Shown here piece by piece: positions 26,129-34,696 of a stretch of DNA of 64,000 bases. The number at the start of each line of letters is the position of its first letter. Position 1 is the first letter of the stretch. The position numbers and the translations under genes are program-made. Under the pieces are notes generated by a model, which was not told the DNA's origin, did not search any database, and saw only the letters and a list, made by a program, of their open reading frames with translations. Source of the DNA: Microbacterium halimionae (GTDB taxonomy: Bacteria > Actinomycetota > Actinomycetes > Actinomycetales > Microbacteriaceae); NCBI RefSeq assembly GCF_011761265.1, contig NZ_JAAOZB010000001.1, positions 868,001-932,000 on the forward strand, written 5' to 3'.

Positions 26129-27130
26129 TCAGGATGCCGCGTGCGCCGTCGATTCGCGCCAGATCACGCGGTGCAGGTCTGTCGCCGCAGTCTGATCCGC
26201 TGCATTGCCCCCCACCTTCGCAACGAGACGCTGCATCGATGCTCGGCCGAGTCCTTCGAGATCGACGTGAACTGTCGTGAGTGAACGGGCAAGGTAGCGC
26301 CCCATCGACGAGTTGTCCCACCCGGTGATGCTGATGTCTTCCGGAATCCGCCAGCCTCTATCGAGCGCCCCACGCATGGCGCCAGCCGCCGCGTGGTCGT
26401 TGCTCGCGATCACCGCTGTGGGGTGATCGCGCGTGCTGAGTGCGCGGATTGCATCGAGTCCACTACGACCCGACCAGTCGCCGTCGGCGACATCGGCCTG
26501 GGCAAGAGCGAGCGATTCGGCGGTGTGGAGAAAGGTTTCTCGTCGAGCGCGTGCAGAAGCAAAATCTAGATCGCCGGCAATATGCAAAAACTGGCGATGT
26601 CCTTGAGATGCGAGCGTGGTCATGAACTCGACAATCGGCGTTGCTTCGGCAAGGTCGCCCGTCCCACGCATTTCGCCGTCAAAATCTGGCGACACCACGA
26701 GCGGCGTGCGCTCGTAGGCGCGGCTGTGCCGAGTGATCGGGGCGAAGGAGAGGATGCCTTCGACTTGGCCGGAATTCGCGACCTCGACTACTCGGCTCTC
26801 GCGCGCGTGAGAGGTGTCATCAAGACTCAAGACGTCCACGGTATATCCGGCTTCATGGGCCGCTGCGGTCGCGCCGGCGAGAAGACGTGCTGGATTGAAA
26901 ACGAGCGGTGGCAGCACCACCGTGAGTCGTCCGCTGCGGCGCGTGCGCATAGAGCGCGCGGCGAGATTGGGATGGTAGTCGAGTGCGCGAATCGCGGCGT
27001 CGATCCGGGCACTTGTTTGCGGCTTGAGCCCGCCAGAGAACGCGAGATACCTCGACACCGTCTGATGCGAGACCCCGGCGTGGCGCGCGACATCCAGCAT
27101 CGTGGGGGCACGATCGTCAGATGCTGCCAC
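26129..27130 (-). CDS. LacI-family transcriptional regulator
   Basis: A 333-residue repressor. Helix-turn-helix TMLDVARHAGVSHQTVSRYLAFSGG has His-Gln before TVSR in the recognition helix, close to the Tyr-Gln of LacI itself; then the hinge with AARSMRTRRSG and a complete effector domain ending HRVIWREST. The frame is open far upstream, but the GTG at 27130 (VAASDDRAP) has AAGGAG seven bases before it, while the extension has shadow-like composition. It is divergent from the Gfo-DUF6807-cupin operon, and the 12-bp palindrome GTGAACGTTCAC lies between them, so control of that operon is the likely role. Confidence 0.9.
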   Translation of the reverse strand: MAASDDRAPTMLDVARHAGVSHQTVSRYLAFSGGLKPQTSARIDAAIRALDYHPNLAARSMRTRRSGRLTVVLPPLVFNPARLLAGATAAAHEAGYTVDVLSLDDTSHARESRVVEVANSGQVEGILSFAPITRHSRAYERTPLVVSPDFDGEMRGTGDLAEATPIVEFMTTLASQGHRQFLHIAGDLDFASARARRETFLHTAESLALAQADVADGDWSGRSGLDAIRALSTRDHPTAVIASNDHAAAGAMRGALDRGWRIPEDISITGWDNSSMGRYLARSLTTVHVDLEGLGRASMQRLVAKVGGNAADQTAATDLHRVIWRESTAHAAS

Positions 27131-27141
27131 CGCGTCACTCC

Positions 27142-27196
27142 TTGACGAAAACGAAGAGAAGTCACTACCGTAGCAGTGCAAAAGGTGAACGTTCAC
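27142..27196 (+). promoter_or_regulatory. Promoter and operator of the Gfo-DUF6807-cupin operon
   Basis: TTGACG (27142-27147), 18 bases, TACCGT (27166-27171). A perfect 12-bp palindrome GTGAACGTTCAC (27185-27196) covers about +7 to +18 of the predicted transcript. Its outer bases differ from the AAAGCGCTTT-type sites elsewhere, which fits a dedicated repressor, probably the divergent LacI at 26129. Confidence 0.65.
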
Positions 27197-27217
27197 TATT
27201 CGACGCGAAGGAGCGCC

Positions 27218-28330
27218 ATGTCCGTTAACGGCCACACCCTGAGGGCGGCAATCATCGGCACCGGAGGTATTGCGCATGCGCATGCCGATGCGCTGGCATC
27301 GCTCGCGCCGCGGGTGGAACTCGTGGCAGTCACTGACGTCGACGCCACGCGCGCACGCGAATTCGCAGCGACGTGCGGGGGCGCTGCCATCTATGACGAC
27401 GCAGGCGACATGCTCGCGAGAGAAAAGCTGGACATCGTTCACATCTGTACGCCGCCACAGACGCACGCAGCCCTCGCGGAGCAGGTGGCTCGTACCGGTG
27501 TCGTGGCGCTCGTCGAGAAGCCGACGGCGCTGAGTCTCGCGGAGATGGACCGGCTCGTCGCGGTAGAAGCCGAGACAGGCGTGCCGATCTTGACAGTGTT
27601 TCAACACCGTTTTGGAGCCGCCGCGCTCGAGCTTCGCCAGCTCGTAAAGTCCGGGGCACTCGGCAGGCCGCTCGTGGCCACGTGTGAAACGCTCTGGTAC
27701 CGAGCAGATGACTATTTCGATGTTCCGTGGCGGGGCCGGTGGGCGATTGAAGGCGGTGGACCGACGATGGGGCACGGCATCCATCAGTTCGATCTCATGC
27801 TCGCAATTCTCGGACCGTGGGCGCGGGTGAGCGCGATTGCCGCACGACAAGCTCGGCCGACGGATACCGAAGATGTCTCTCTCGCCCTCGCTGAATTTGA
27901 GAATGGGGCGGTGGCCACTGTGGTCAACTCTGTCGTTTCGGCGCGAGAGACCTCGCGTCTGCGGTTCGACTTCGAATGGGCGACAGTCGAAGTCGAGCAC
28001 CTCTACGGCTACCGCGACGCGGACTGGAGATTCACGGCGGTGCCGGGGCGCGAAGACCTCGCGGCGCTCTGGCGGCGCGAACCTTCTGACGAGTTGAGCA
28101 GCCATCGCGGTCAGATCGGAGCGATTATCGACGCGCTAGTTTCTGGCGAAACTCCGGCCGTGGGAACGGTCGAGGCTCGCCGCACGTTGGAATTCGCGGC
28201 CGCGACATACGCGTCAGCGTTCCGAGGAATTCCGGTGGAGGCGGGTCAGCTGAGCGGGGACGACCCGTTCGTGAGCCGAATGGACGGCGGTATGGTGCCG
28301 TGGACGCCTGTTAAGGAGGTACTCGTATGA
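27218..28330 (+). CDS. Gfo/Idh/MocA-family oxidoreductase
   Basis: A 370-residue NAD(P)-dependent sugar oxidoreductase. Nucleotide-binding motif IIGTGGIAHAHADAL, EKP motif in LVEKPTAL, and active-site region EGGGPTMGHGIHQFDL. It resembles the Gfo gene at 30095 clearly (shared VPWRG[RK]W, GHGIHQ and VEHLYG segments), so the two are paralogues. ATG 27218 (MSVNGHTL) has AAGGAG six bases upstream; the earlier in-frame start at 27176 lacks a ribosome site and would include the operator. It heads a three-gene operon with ATGA overlaps. Likely oxidises or reduces a sugar or glycoside at a ring hydroxyl; substrate unknown. Confidence 0.88.
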   Translation: MSVNGHTLRAAIIGTGGIAHAHADALASLAPRVELVAVTDVDATRAREFAATCGGAAIYDDAGDMLAREKLDIVHICTPPQTHAALAEQVARTGVVALVEKPTALSLAEMDRLVAVEAETGVPILTVFQHRFGAAALELRQLVKSGALGRPLVATCETLWYRADDYFDVPWRGRWAIEGGGPTMGHGIHQFDLMLAILGPWARVSAIAARQARPTDTEDVSLALAEFENGAVATVVNSVVSARETSRLRFDFEWATVEVEHLYGYRDADWRFTAVPGREDLAALWRREPSDELSSHRGQIGAIIDALVSGETPAVGTVEARRTLEFAAATYASAFRGIPVEAGQLSGDDPFVSRMDGGMVPWTPVKEVLV

Positions 28331-29244
28331 GCGCACTGCGCCTCACGCACCGGATTGGCCGCGGCATCGAGGTACACGACGGCGACACTGAACTGTTTCG
28401 GTACACGTATATGCCCGATTCGCCTCAGCTCGAATCCCCGAAGCCGTACTTCCATCCGATTCGTACGCGCTCCGGCCGGATAGTCAGTCTCTTTAGACCG
28501 CACGATCATGTCTGGCACAAGGGTATCGCGTGGTCTCTCCCGGTAGTCAATGACGAGAACTTTTGGGGCGGACCCACCTATGTTCGTGGTCGCTCGTACG
28601 TGCAGCTTTCGAACGACGGCGCTCAGGTTCATGCCGCAGTGGACGCGGCCGAGGTGTGCCCGGATGGCGGCGTTCGGTTCGCACACACTCTCGACTGGGT
28701 CACCGAGAGTGGGTCTCGGTTGTTTACCGAACGACGCGAGCTCACGGCATCTGTCACGGCAGAAGACACCTGGGTGCTCACTTTCGAGACGGCGATGACG
28801 AACATTTCTGATGCGTCAATCTCGATTGGATCCCCCACAACCAGAGGGCGCGAGAACGCGGGCTACGGTGGGCTGTTTTGGCGAGGGCCACGCTCGTTCA
28901 CGGGTGGAACGCTCGTGACTGAAAACGGGTCGGGTTCGGGAAATGACCTTCGTGGTCAACATCACGAGTGGATGGCGTTCGTTGGAGAGCACGATGAGGT
29001 CGACGGAAGTGCCCTCGTGGTGATGCTCGACGCTGTCGAGAACCCGCACCACCCGCCGGCATGGTTCGCCCGCTCTGAGGAGTTCGCCTGCCTGAATCCG
29101 GCGCCGTTTTTTCATGAGGAGCTCTCGGTCGCGCCTCAACAGACTGTGCGGTTTCGCTACGGCGTCGGCGTGGCCGACGGTGAAGAAGCGGATGCCTCGA
29201 AGCTGGCGAGCGCCGTTCGCTCGGTCGTTGCGCGGTTGCCATGA
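28327..29244 (+). CDS. DUF6807 (PmoA-like) family protein
   Basis: A 305-residue protein of the family often labelled 'methane oxygenase PmoA', a name not supported by membrane segments or copper sites here. The hallmark His-rich FRPHDHVWHKGIAW lies near residues 57-70; other conserved-looking parts are ENFWGGPTY, RGRENAGYGGLFWRGPR and FFHEELSV near the end. The fold is probably an all-beta sandwich like aldose epimerases (inference). The family is known mainly from genome context beside Gfo oxidoreductases in sugar-degrading loci. ATGA overlap with the Gfo gene and with the cupin gene downstream. Confidence 0.82.
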   Translation: MSALRLTHRIGRGIEVHDGDTELFRYTYMPDSPQLESPKPYFHPIRTRSGRIVSLFRPHDHVWHKGIAWSLPVVNDENFWGGPTYVRGRSYVQLSNDGAQVHAAVDAAEVCPDGGVRFAHTLDWVTESGSRLFTERRELTASVTAEDTWVLTFETAMTNISDASISIGSPTTRGRENAGYGGLFWRGPRSFTGGTLVTENGSGSGNDLRGQHHEWMAFVGEHDEVDGSALVVMLDAVENPHHPPAWFARSEEFACLNPAPFFHEELSVAPQQTVRFRYGVGVADGEEADASKLASAVRSVVARLP

Positions 29245-29954
29245 CGACGCCGCTCTTTCCAGGTGGCGTCGCACTGAGCGATCTTGCCGTCTACGACTGG
29301 CTTGCAAGTGATGGCACCTGTGGCGGGTCTCCGCACGTGCACACGGCTTCGAGCGAGGGGTATTTGGTTTCTGCGGGGAGCGGTCGCGTACAGACCCTTT
29401 CTCGCGACGGCGCAGCCGATTATTCGCTCACCCCCGGTGAGGTGCTGTGGTTCTCGCCCGGCACCGTGCACCGGCTCATGAACGAAAGTAACCTCGCGCT
29501 AACTGTCGTGATGCAAAATTCAGGGCTACCCGAAGCTGGCGACGCGGTGCTGACGTTTCCGGCGGCGGTCCTCGATGATCCCGAAGCCTATGCGGCAGCG
29601 GCCAGACTCCCCGCCGGTCGCGAAGAAGAACGCGCGGCCGCCGCGCGAGTTCGACGTGACCTGGCGGTCGCGGGCTACTTGGAGCTTCGCGACGAGATGG
29701 AGCGGAATGATCGCGCGCTCGCCGCATTTCACGACCGCGCCGCGCGCTTGGTTCGACACCGCGTCCGCGAGTGGCAGCAACTCTGGGAATCCACGGTGGC
29801 GGCCGAGACTGAACGCACGCGGCGCCAGTTCGTTGCTCTTTCTCGCGGTGACCGAGGCATCATGGCAGATGCTGCGGTCGTTCGCGCCGAGCCCAACCCT
29901 GGTCCGCGCGCCTTCGGCATGTGCGGCCGACTCGCAACCTGGCAGGGGTTCTAG
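29241..29954 (+). CDS. Cupin-domain protein
   Basis: A 237-residue protein. A cupin fold fills the first about 110 residues, with candidate metal ligands His32, His34, Glu39 (PHVHTASSEG) and His77 (GTVHRLMN). The C-terminal half is helical and Arg-rich and is unlike a second cupin. ATGA overlap with the DUF6807 gene. Cupins in sugar loci are often isomerases, dioxygenases or sensors; here none can be chosen. The stop codon lies in the loop of a hairpin, so transcription probably ends or is processed here. Confidence 0.75.
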   Translation: MTTPLFPGGVALSDLAVYDWLASDGTCGGSPHVHTASSEGYLVSAGSGRVQTLSRDGAADYSLTPGEVLWFSPGTVHRLMNESNLALTVVMQNSGLPEAGDAVLTFPAAVLDDPEAYAAAARLPAGREEERAAAARVRRDLAVAGYLELRDEMERNDRALAAFHDRAARLVRHRVREWQQLWESTVAAETERTRRQFVALSRGDRGIMADAAVVRAEPNPGPRAFGMCGRLATWQGF

Positions 29955-29963
29955 CCCTGCCAG
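29939..29963 (+). terminator. Hairpin enclosing the cupin-gene stop codon
   Basis: A perfect 9-bp stem CTGGCAGGG / CCCTGCCAG with a 7-base loop GTTCTAG that contains the TAG stop. No T-run follows, so it is either a factor-dependent or weak terminator, or a 3'-end stabiliser. Confidence 0.5.
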
Positions 29964-29990
29964 AGTATAGATGCCATGCGAACGCGCCCC

Positions 29991-30004
29991 GGATAGCGCT
30001 TTCC
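29991..30004. promoter_or_regulatory. LacI-type operator upstream of the second Gfo operon
   Basis: GGATAGCGCTTTCC, a 14-bp near-palindrome (one mismatched pair) with the AGCGCT core shared with sites at 12987, 24337, 32230 and 39701. It lies about 90 bp before the Gfo start at 30095. Confidence 0.55.
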
Positions 30005-30094
30005 AATCTGTGGCCATAGGCTGGGATTCGGTGTTCCTCGATGTGGAGGTTGTATGTTCGTCACAGATTGCGCAATGGCCGCCAGGCCCGCGAC

Positions 30095-31210
30095 ATGAGC
30101 AGGGTTCAGGGCCTGAATAGGGTGCTGCGTTGCGCCCTCGTGGGCACCGGAGCCGTAGCTGCATTGCATGCCCGTGCGGTGGAGGCCGATCCACGCGCCA
30201 AGCTCGTCGCTGTGAGTGACCACAGTCGGGAAAAAGCTGAAGAGTTCGCCCGCACGTGGCGTGTGAATGAGGTCTATGACTCGCTCGAGGAATTACTGGC
30301 AGCAGAGCATCCCGATGTCGTTCTCGTCTGCACCCCGCCCGCAGCTCACACGTCGCAAGTGATTGCAGCGCTGGACGCAGGCGCCGATGTTGTTGTGGAG
30401 AAGCCACCGGCACCGTCGCTCGATGAACTGGAGCAGATGCGTATAGCGGAACGTGAGTCAGGCCATCGGCTAGCGGTCGTCTTTCAGCAGAGAACTGGAA
30501 CAGCGGCCGCTCATGTGCGCTCCCTGCTGCGCTCCGGAGCGCTCGGGCGACCGCTGTTGGCAATCTGCCAGACACTCTGGTTTCGAGGCCCTGAGTATTA
30601 CGCCGTGCCGTGGCGAGGAAAATGGAATACCGAGGGTGGCGGCACGACCCTGGGTCACGGTATCCATCAGATCGACCTGCTCGCCCACCTGCTCGGTGAC
30701 TGGGAGAGCGTGCACGGGCGGCTATGGCGGGTCGATCGCGATATCGAGACCGAGGATGCCTCAACGGGAACAGTCGTTTTCGCCGACGGCGTTGTGGCCA
30801 CCATCGTCACGAGTGCTGTCTCGCCGCGCGAAGTGAGCGCACTCCGGATCGATACTCAGAAGGCGACCATCACGGTGGAACATCTCTACGGGCATGGCCA
30901 CGAGAATTGGTCGATCACCCCCGCGCCGGGGGTCGACGCAGAAGAAGCTGCCAGTTGGCGGTTTCCTGACACCGAAGAGCGAAGCGACCATCTGCCGCTG
31001 TTGCGAGACGTTTTCACGTCGTTCCTGTCTGGCGAGCCGCTCCCCCCGACGGCAGAGGCCCCGGCGCGTTCGCTTGAGATCGTCGCGGCACTTTATGCGT
31101 CGGCAGCCGGCGGCGGAGCCATCGTGACGCCCGCAAGCCTCGCGGCACACGCAACGCACCGGCGAAATTTCGAGAGTCCCGTGACAGATATGCGCGCAAG
31201 CGGCCTATGA
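30095..31210 (+). CDS. Gfo/Idh/MocA-family oxidoreductase
   Basis: A 371-residue NAD(P)-dependent oxidoreductase. Nucleotide-binding LVGTGAVAALHARAV, EKP motif VVVEKPPAP, active-site region EGGGTTLGHGIHQIDLL. Paralogue of the Gfo gene at 27218. Starts at ATG 30095 (MSRVQGLNRV) or possibly GTG 30122; neither has a strong ribosome site. It overlaps the GH43-like gene by ATGA, forming a two-gene operon behind its own operator. Together with the first module it suggests consecutive oxidation and reduction steps on related sugars (inference). Confidence 0.87.
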   Translation: MSRVQGLNRVLRCALVGTGAVAALHARAVEADPRAKLVAVSDHSREKAEEFARTWRVNEVYDSLEELLAAEHPDVVLVCTPPAAHTSQVIAALDAGADVVVEKPPAPSLDELEQMRIAERESGHRLAVVFQQRTGTAAAHVRSLLRSGALGRPLLAICQTLWFRGPEYYAVPWRGKWNTEGGGTTLGHGIHQIDLLAHLLGDWESVHGRLWRVDRDIETEDASTGTVVFADGVVATIVTSAVSPREVSALRIDTQKATITVEHLYGHGHENWSITPAPGVDAEEAASWRFPDTEERSDHLPLLRDVFTSFLSGEPLPPTAEAPARSLEIVAALYASAAGGGAIVTPASLAAHATHRRNFESPVTDMRASGL

Positions 31211-32193
31211 CTTGCGGTCACGTGGGAGATCGACCGCTCACGCCACGCGAGGTCTATCGTGACCCGGTGTACGACGGTGCGACAGACCCGAATGTCGTGC
31301 ACGACGGTGAGTCGTGGTGCATGTTGTACACACAGCGCCGCGCCACCCACCCCGACCCGGGCGATGGTGTGGCATGGGTGCACGGCAGTCGAATCGGCGT
31401 CGCGCGAAGTGCTGACGGCGTGGCTTGGGAGTACGCCGGAACGCTGGAACCGGCTTCCGGCGGTCTCGTGCTGCACACTGGCCCGCCGCCAGAGGCTGTC
31501 GACAGCACTTTCTGGGCGCCCGAAGTGATTCACGATGGCGAACGCTGGCACATGTACGCGACGGAGATAGACGGCGTACCGACACAGTGGGCGGGTCATG
31601 ACCGCCGCATCGTGGAGTACGTCTCGGATGACCTGGCACGCTGGACGCGTCGCGGTGCGCTTAAGTTGGCGAGCACCGCAGTGATCGATGCCGCGGTCGC
31701 GCGCTGCCCCGATGGGCTGTGGCGGCTCTGGTACAAAGACGAGGCTGCTGATTCCGTAACGAAGGTTGCGGCATCCGCTGATCTCGATGCATGGCGCGAA
31801 GAGGGGGTTGCGATCGGTGGACGCGCGCACGAAGGACCCTTCGTCTTTCACCTCGGCGGTTGGTGGTGGATGCTCACGGACGAATGGCGGGGTATGGCCG
31901 TATACCGCTCGGTCAATGCGTTGACCTGGACGCGGCAGGGTGGTGTCGATGACGTGATTTTGGGCGAGGCGGATGCCAGGCGTCTTTTGCAGGTCGGCCG
32001 CCACGGAGCGGTCGCGGTGGTCGATGGCAACGCCTGGCTGTACTACTTCACTCACCCGTGGTGGGATGCCGCGGAGCTCGCCGATGGTGCGGAATCGGTG
32101 GATGCGCGGTTCTCAACGATTCACCGTGTACAGCTCGTCGTCACTGGTGATGTGCTGACCGAAACCAAATCGTTTCCCACTGGGCAAGAATGA
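31207..32193 (+). CDS. Five-bladed beta-propeller glycoside hydrolase-like protein (GH43/GH117-like)
   Basis: A 328-residue protein without a signal peptide, so cytoplasmic. Repeated Asp-rich propeller strands are visible: TDPNVVHDGESWCMLYT (candidate catalytic Asp27), FWAPEVIHDGERWHMYA (candidate Glu in APE), VARCPDGLWRLWYKDE, HEGPFVFHLGGWWWMLTDEW. The layout is that of clan-F-like arabinosidases, xylosidases or anhydro-galactosidases. It would act on an imported oligosaccharide or on the product of the upstream Gfo enzyme. Exact family uncertain. ATGA overlap with the Gfo gene; the importer promoter follows at once. Confidence 0.78.
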   Translation: MTCGHVGDRPLTPREVYRDPVYDGATDPNVVHDGESWCMLYTQRRATHPDPGDGVAWVHGSRIGVARSADGVAWEYAGTLEPASGGLVLHTGPPPEAVDSTFWAPEVIHDGERWHMYATEIDGVPTQWAGHDRRIVEYVSDDLARWTRRGALKLASTAVIDAAVARCPDGLWRLWYKDEAADSVTKVAASADLDAWREEGVAIGGRAHEGPFVFHLGGWWWMLTDEWRGMAVYRSVNALTWTRQGGVDDVILGEADARRLLQVGRHGAVAVVDGNAWLYYFTHPWWDAAELADGAESVDARFSTIHRVQLVVTGDVLTETKSFPTGQE

Positions 32194-32196
32194 CTG

Positions 32197-32244
32197 TTGC
32201 GAAACGTTTTTGCCCGTAGTACGGTTACCGGCAAGCGCTTTCCC
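32197..32244 (+). promoter_or_regulatory. Promoter of the importer operon with two LacI-type operators
   Basis: TTGCGA (32197-32202), 17 bases, TACGGT (32220-32225). Palindrome GCGAAACGTTTTTGC (32199-32213) overlaps the -35 box and GGCAAGCGCTTTCCC (32230-32244) covers the start site; centres are 31 bp apart, about three helix turns. The order of an AAACGTTT core and an AAGCG[CT]TT core mirrors the uronate operon promoter. Confidence 0.72.
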
Positions 32245-32335
32245 GGCACCAAGGGACGCGTCAGACACCGCAACAACGGACAACGATCGTTCGTGCGATT
32301 TCATCGAACATGGACGTTCGTCAGAAAGGACAAAG

Positions 32336-33628
32336 ATGTTCAGTAAGAAGCGGGCAACAGCAGCCATAGCTGTCGCGACCGGTGCTGCCTTGGCTCTCGC
32401 CGGGTGCTCCGGGTCGAGCGACACGGCAGACACATATGACCCGAACGAGGAGGTCACTCTCGACCTTGCGTTCTGGGGAAACGATGTGCGTGCCGCGCTC
32501 TACGACGAAGCAATCGCGGCGTTCGAAGAGGAATATCCCAACATCACAGTGAACTCATCGTTCCTGGGCTTTCCTGAGTTCTGGGAAAAGCGTCAGACCG
32601 AGGCTGCCGGCGGCAATCTCCCCGATGTGATGCAGTTCGACTACTCGTATATGCGTCAGTATTCGCAGAACAATCTTCTCCTCGATCTTGATCCGTATCT
32701 CGGCGGAATCATCGAGACGGACGCGCTGCCGGAGAACGTGCTCAGCATCGGCGTCGTTGATGGCGTAACGACGGGCCTTGCGACTTCCACGAATGCGTGG
32801 GGGATGTACACCAACCCGACCTTGCTTTCCAACGTGGGTGTCGACGAGTTCGCGGGCGGCTCGTGGGAGGACTACAACGACTGGATGGCTGAAGTCACTG
32901 CGGCCGGCGACGGCGAAGTGTGGGGCGGCACCGACTGGACCGGCCGAATTCAGAATTTCGAGATTCAGCTTCGCGCCAACGGGGGAGAGCTCTTCAACGA
33001 AGACGGCGCTGCTGGCTTCGACGAGGAAGACCTCGCCGCGTTCTGGGAGCAGGGCGACGGCATTCGCGCCGACGGTACCGTCATCGCGCAGCAGAAACTT
33101 GAAGAGGTGTACCCGCTATCGAGCTTTGACTCAGCGCTCACAGCGAGTGAGCTCACCTGGGACAACTTCGGTAGTGGCTACCTTGGCAACCTGGGCGAGG
33201 CTTACCCGGAACTTGGGCTCATTGAGCCCCCGATCACGGTGGAAGGTTCACAGGATCTATACCTGAAGCCCTCGATGTTGCACACGATCTCGTCGTCGAC
33301 CGAGCATCCCGAGGCTGCCGCGACTCTCGTGAACTTCCTCGTGAACTCGCCGGAGTCAGGAAGAATCTTCGGCACAAACCGTGGCCTGCCCGCGTCCGAG
33401 ACCGCACTCGCGGGGGCGGACCTCGACCCCCTCAGCCAGCAGATCGCCGACTACGAGGCATCCATCGAAGACCGTCTCGGTGACGCACCGCCGGTTCCGA
33501 TCGTCGGCTTCGGCAGCCTGGAAGAGAAATTCCGCGTTCTCGGAACCGAGCTCGGATTCGGAACAGTGACTGTCGATGACGCTGTTGATCAGTTCTTCAC
33601 CGAGATGGACGTCGTCCTCAACTCGTAA
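32336..33628 (+). CDS. Sugar ABC importer substrate-binding lipoprotein
   Basis: A 430-residue family 1 extracellular solute-binding protein. Signal peptide with lipobox LAGC (lipidated Cys near residue 24), then a binding-protein body with FWGNDVR, PEFWEKRQTEAAGG and a C-terminal PPVPIVGFGSLEEKF. Start ATG 32336 (MFSKKRAT) with AGAAAGGA upstream. It is clearly related to the second binding protein at 38379 (shared NITxNS, WEKRQTE, GGxLPDV). CUT1-type importers bind oligosaccharides; the GH42 and YesL neighbours suggest galactose-containing plant oligosaccharides. A strong hairpin separates it from the permeases, which may raise its level over theirs. Confidence 0.93.
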   Translation: MFSKKRATAAIAVATGAALALAGCSGSSDTADTYDPNEEVTLDLAFWGNDVRAALYDEAIAAFEEEYPNITVNSSFLGFPEFWEKRQTEAAGGNLPDVMQFDYSYMRQYSQNNLLLDLDPYLGGIIETDALPENVLSIGVVDGVTTGLATSTNAWGMYTNPTLLSNVGVDEFAGGSWEDYNDWMAEVTAAGDGEVWGGTDWTGRIQNFEIQLRANGGELFNEDGAAGFDEEDLAAFWEQGDGIRADGTVIAQQKLEEVYPLSSFDSALTASELTWDNFGSGYLGNLGEAYPELGLIEPPITVEGSQDLYLKPSMLHTISSSTEHPEAAATLVNFLVNSPESGRIFGTNRGLPASETALAGADLDPLSQQIADYEASIEDRLGDAPPVPIVGFGSLEEKFRVLGTELGFGTVTVDDAVDQFFTEMDVVLNS

Positions 33629-33634
33629 GAACAC

Positions 33635-33667
33635 CACGGAGCCCGGGCGTTCAGCCTGGGCTCCGTG
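33635..33667 (+). other. Intercistronic hairpin after the binding-protein gene
   Basis: A perfect 10-bp stem CACGGAGCCC / GGGCTCCGTG, extended inside by GGC/GCC pairs, seven bases after the stop codon. Such hairpins after binding-protein genes (as between malE and malF) protect the upstream mRNA and reduce read-through. No T-run. Confidence 0.65.
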
Positions 33668-33700
33668 CCCATCCTCGCTACGACAACGGGAGATTCGACA

Positions 33701-34696
33701 GTGACCACTACTTCGACGAGAGTCATCGTCACCGGACAGAAGTCGTCTCGCGGCGCACTGTTTCGCGGCCGGCGCCCAGAGCTGAACGAGCGTCCGGGGC
33801 AGCGCGCTCGCCAACGTCGAGAGACGCTCGCGGGGTACGGCTTTCTCATCCCCTGGCTCCTCGGGTTCTTCGGTCTGACCCTCATCCCGATGGTCTATTC
33901 GCTGTATCTCTCATTTACGCGATACAACATTTTCCAGCCGCCACGCTGGGTCGGCCTCGACAACTACATTCGGTTGTTCACAAACGACCCGCAGTTCATT
34001 CAATCGGCGCAGATCACCATGATCTACGTGCTGATCGGCACCCCGATCACGCTCGCGGCAGCGCTTGCCGTTGCAATGCTTCTGAACTTTCGCGATCGCG
34101 GTGCTGGTTTTTTCCGCTCGGCGTTCTACGCTCCGTCACTCATCGGCGCTTCGGTTTCAGTCGCGATCGTCTGGCGCGCGATGTTCTCAACCGAAGGACC
34201 GGTTGACAACGTTTTGAGTTCGATCGGCCTCGATCTCGGCGGCTGGATCGGAAACCCTTCCCTCGTTCTGCCCGCAATGATCGTGCTCGCCGTCTGGCAG
34301 TTCGGCGGCACGATGGTGATTTTTCTCGCTGGCCTCAAGCAGATTCCAAAGGAGCTGTACGAAGCAGCCGAAATGGACGGTGCAAATGCGTATCGCCGTT
34401 TTCGTGCGGTGACGATTCCGATGCTTTCGCCGGTGATCTTCTTCAACCTGCTGCTTGGCCTGATCGGAGCCTTCCAAGTATTCGCGTCGGCCTACATCAT
34501 CTCGAACGGCACCGGCGGCCCCGCGGGTATGACCAACTTCATCACCGTGTACCTCTACAAACGAGGTTTCTCTGACGGACAGATGGGATACGCGGCCGCC
34601 ATCGCATGGGTGCTTCTTGTCGTCGTCGCCATCATCGCCTTCATCCTCTTCCGCACGCAGCGAAACTGGGTCCACTACTCGGGAGACAACCGATGA
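33701..34696 (+). CDS. Sugar ABC importer permease (MalF type)
   Basis: A 331-residue inner-membrane protein with six or seven hydrophobic segments and the EAA loop EAAEMDGANAYRRFRAVTIP that contacts the ATPase. The N-terminal 45 residues are hydrophilic and Arg-rich. GTG 33701 has GGGAGA seven bases upstream; an earlier in-frame start at 33665 would lie within the hairpin. It overlaps the second permease by ATGA. No ATPase gene is in the operon; actinobacteria often use a shared MsiK-type ATPase encoded elsewhere. Confidence 0.93.
   Translation: MTTTSTRVIVTGQKSSRGALFRGRRPELNERPGQRARQRRETLAGYGFLIPWLLGFFGLTLIPMVYSLYLSFTRYNIFQPPRWVGLDNYIRLFTNDPQFIQSAQITMIYVLIGTPITLAAALAVAMLLNFRDRGAGFFRSAFYAPSLIGASVSVAIVWRAMFSTEGPVDNVLSSIGLDLGGWIGNPSLVLPAMIVLAVWQFGGTMVIFLAGLKQIPKELYEAAEMDGANAYRRFRAVTIPMLSPVIFFNLLLGLIGAFQVFASAYIISNGTGGPAGMTNFITVYLYKRGFSDGQMGYAAAIAWVLLVVVAIIAFILFRTQRNWVHYSGDNR

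Noticed and set aside
27131..28105. Long minus-strand extension upstream of the LacI gene at 26129
   Set aside because: It lies wholly opposite the Gfo gene, has shadow-like composition rich in Arg and His, and the real LacI start at 27130 has a good ribosome site.
29526..30764. Minus-strand frame of 412 codons over the cupin and Gfo genes
   Set aside because: It covers an operator and a promoter and has no recognisable motif; the plus-strand genes are well supported.
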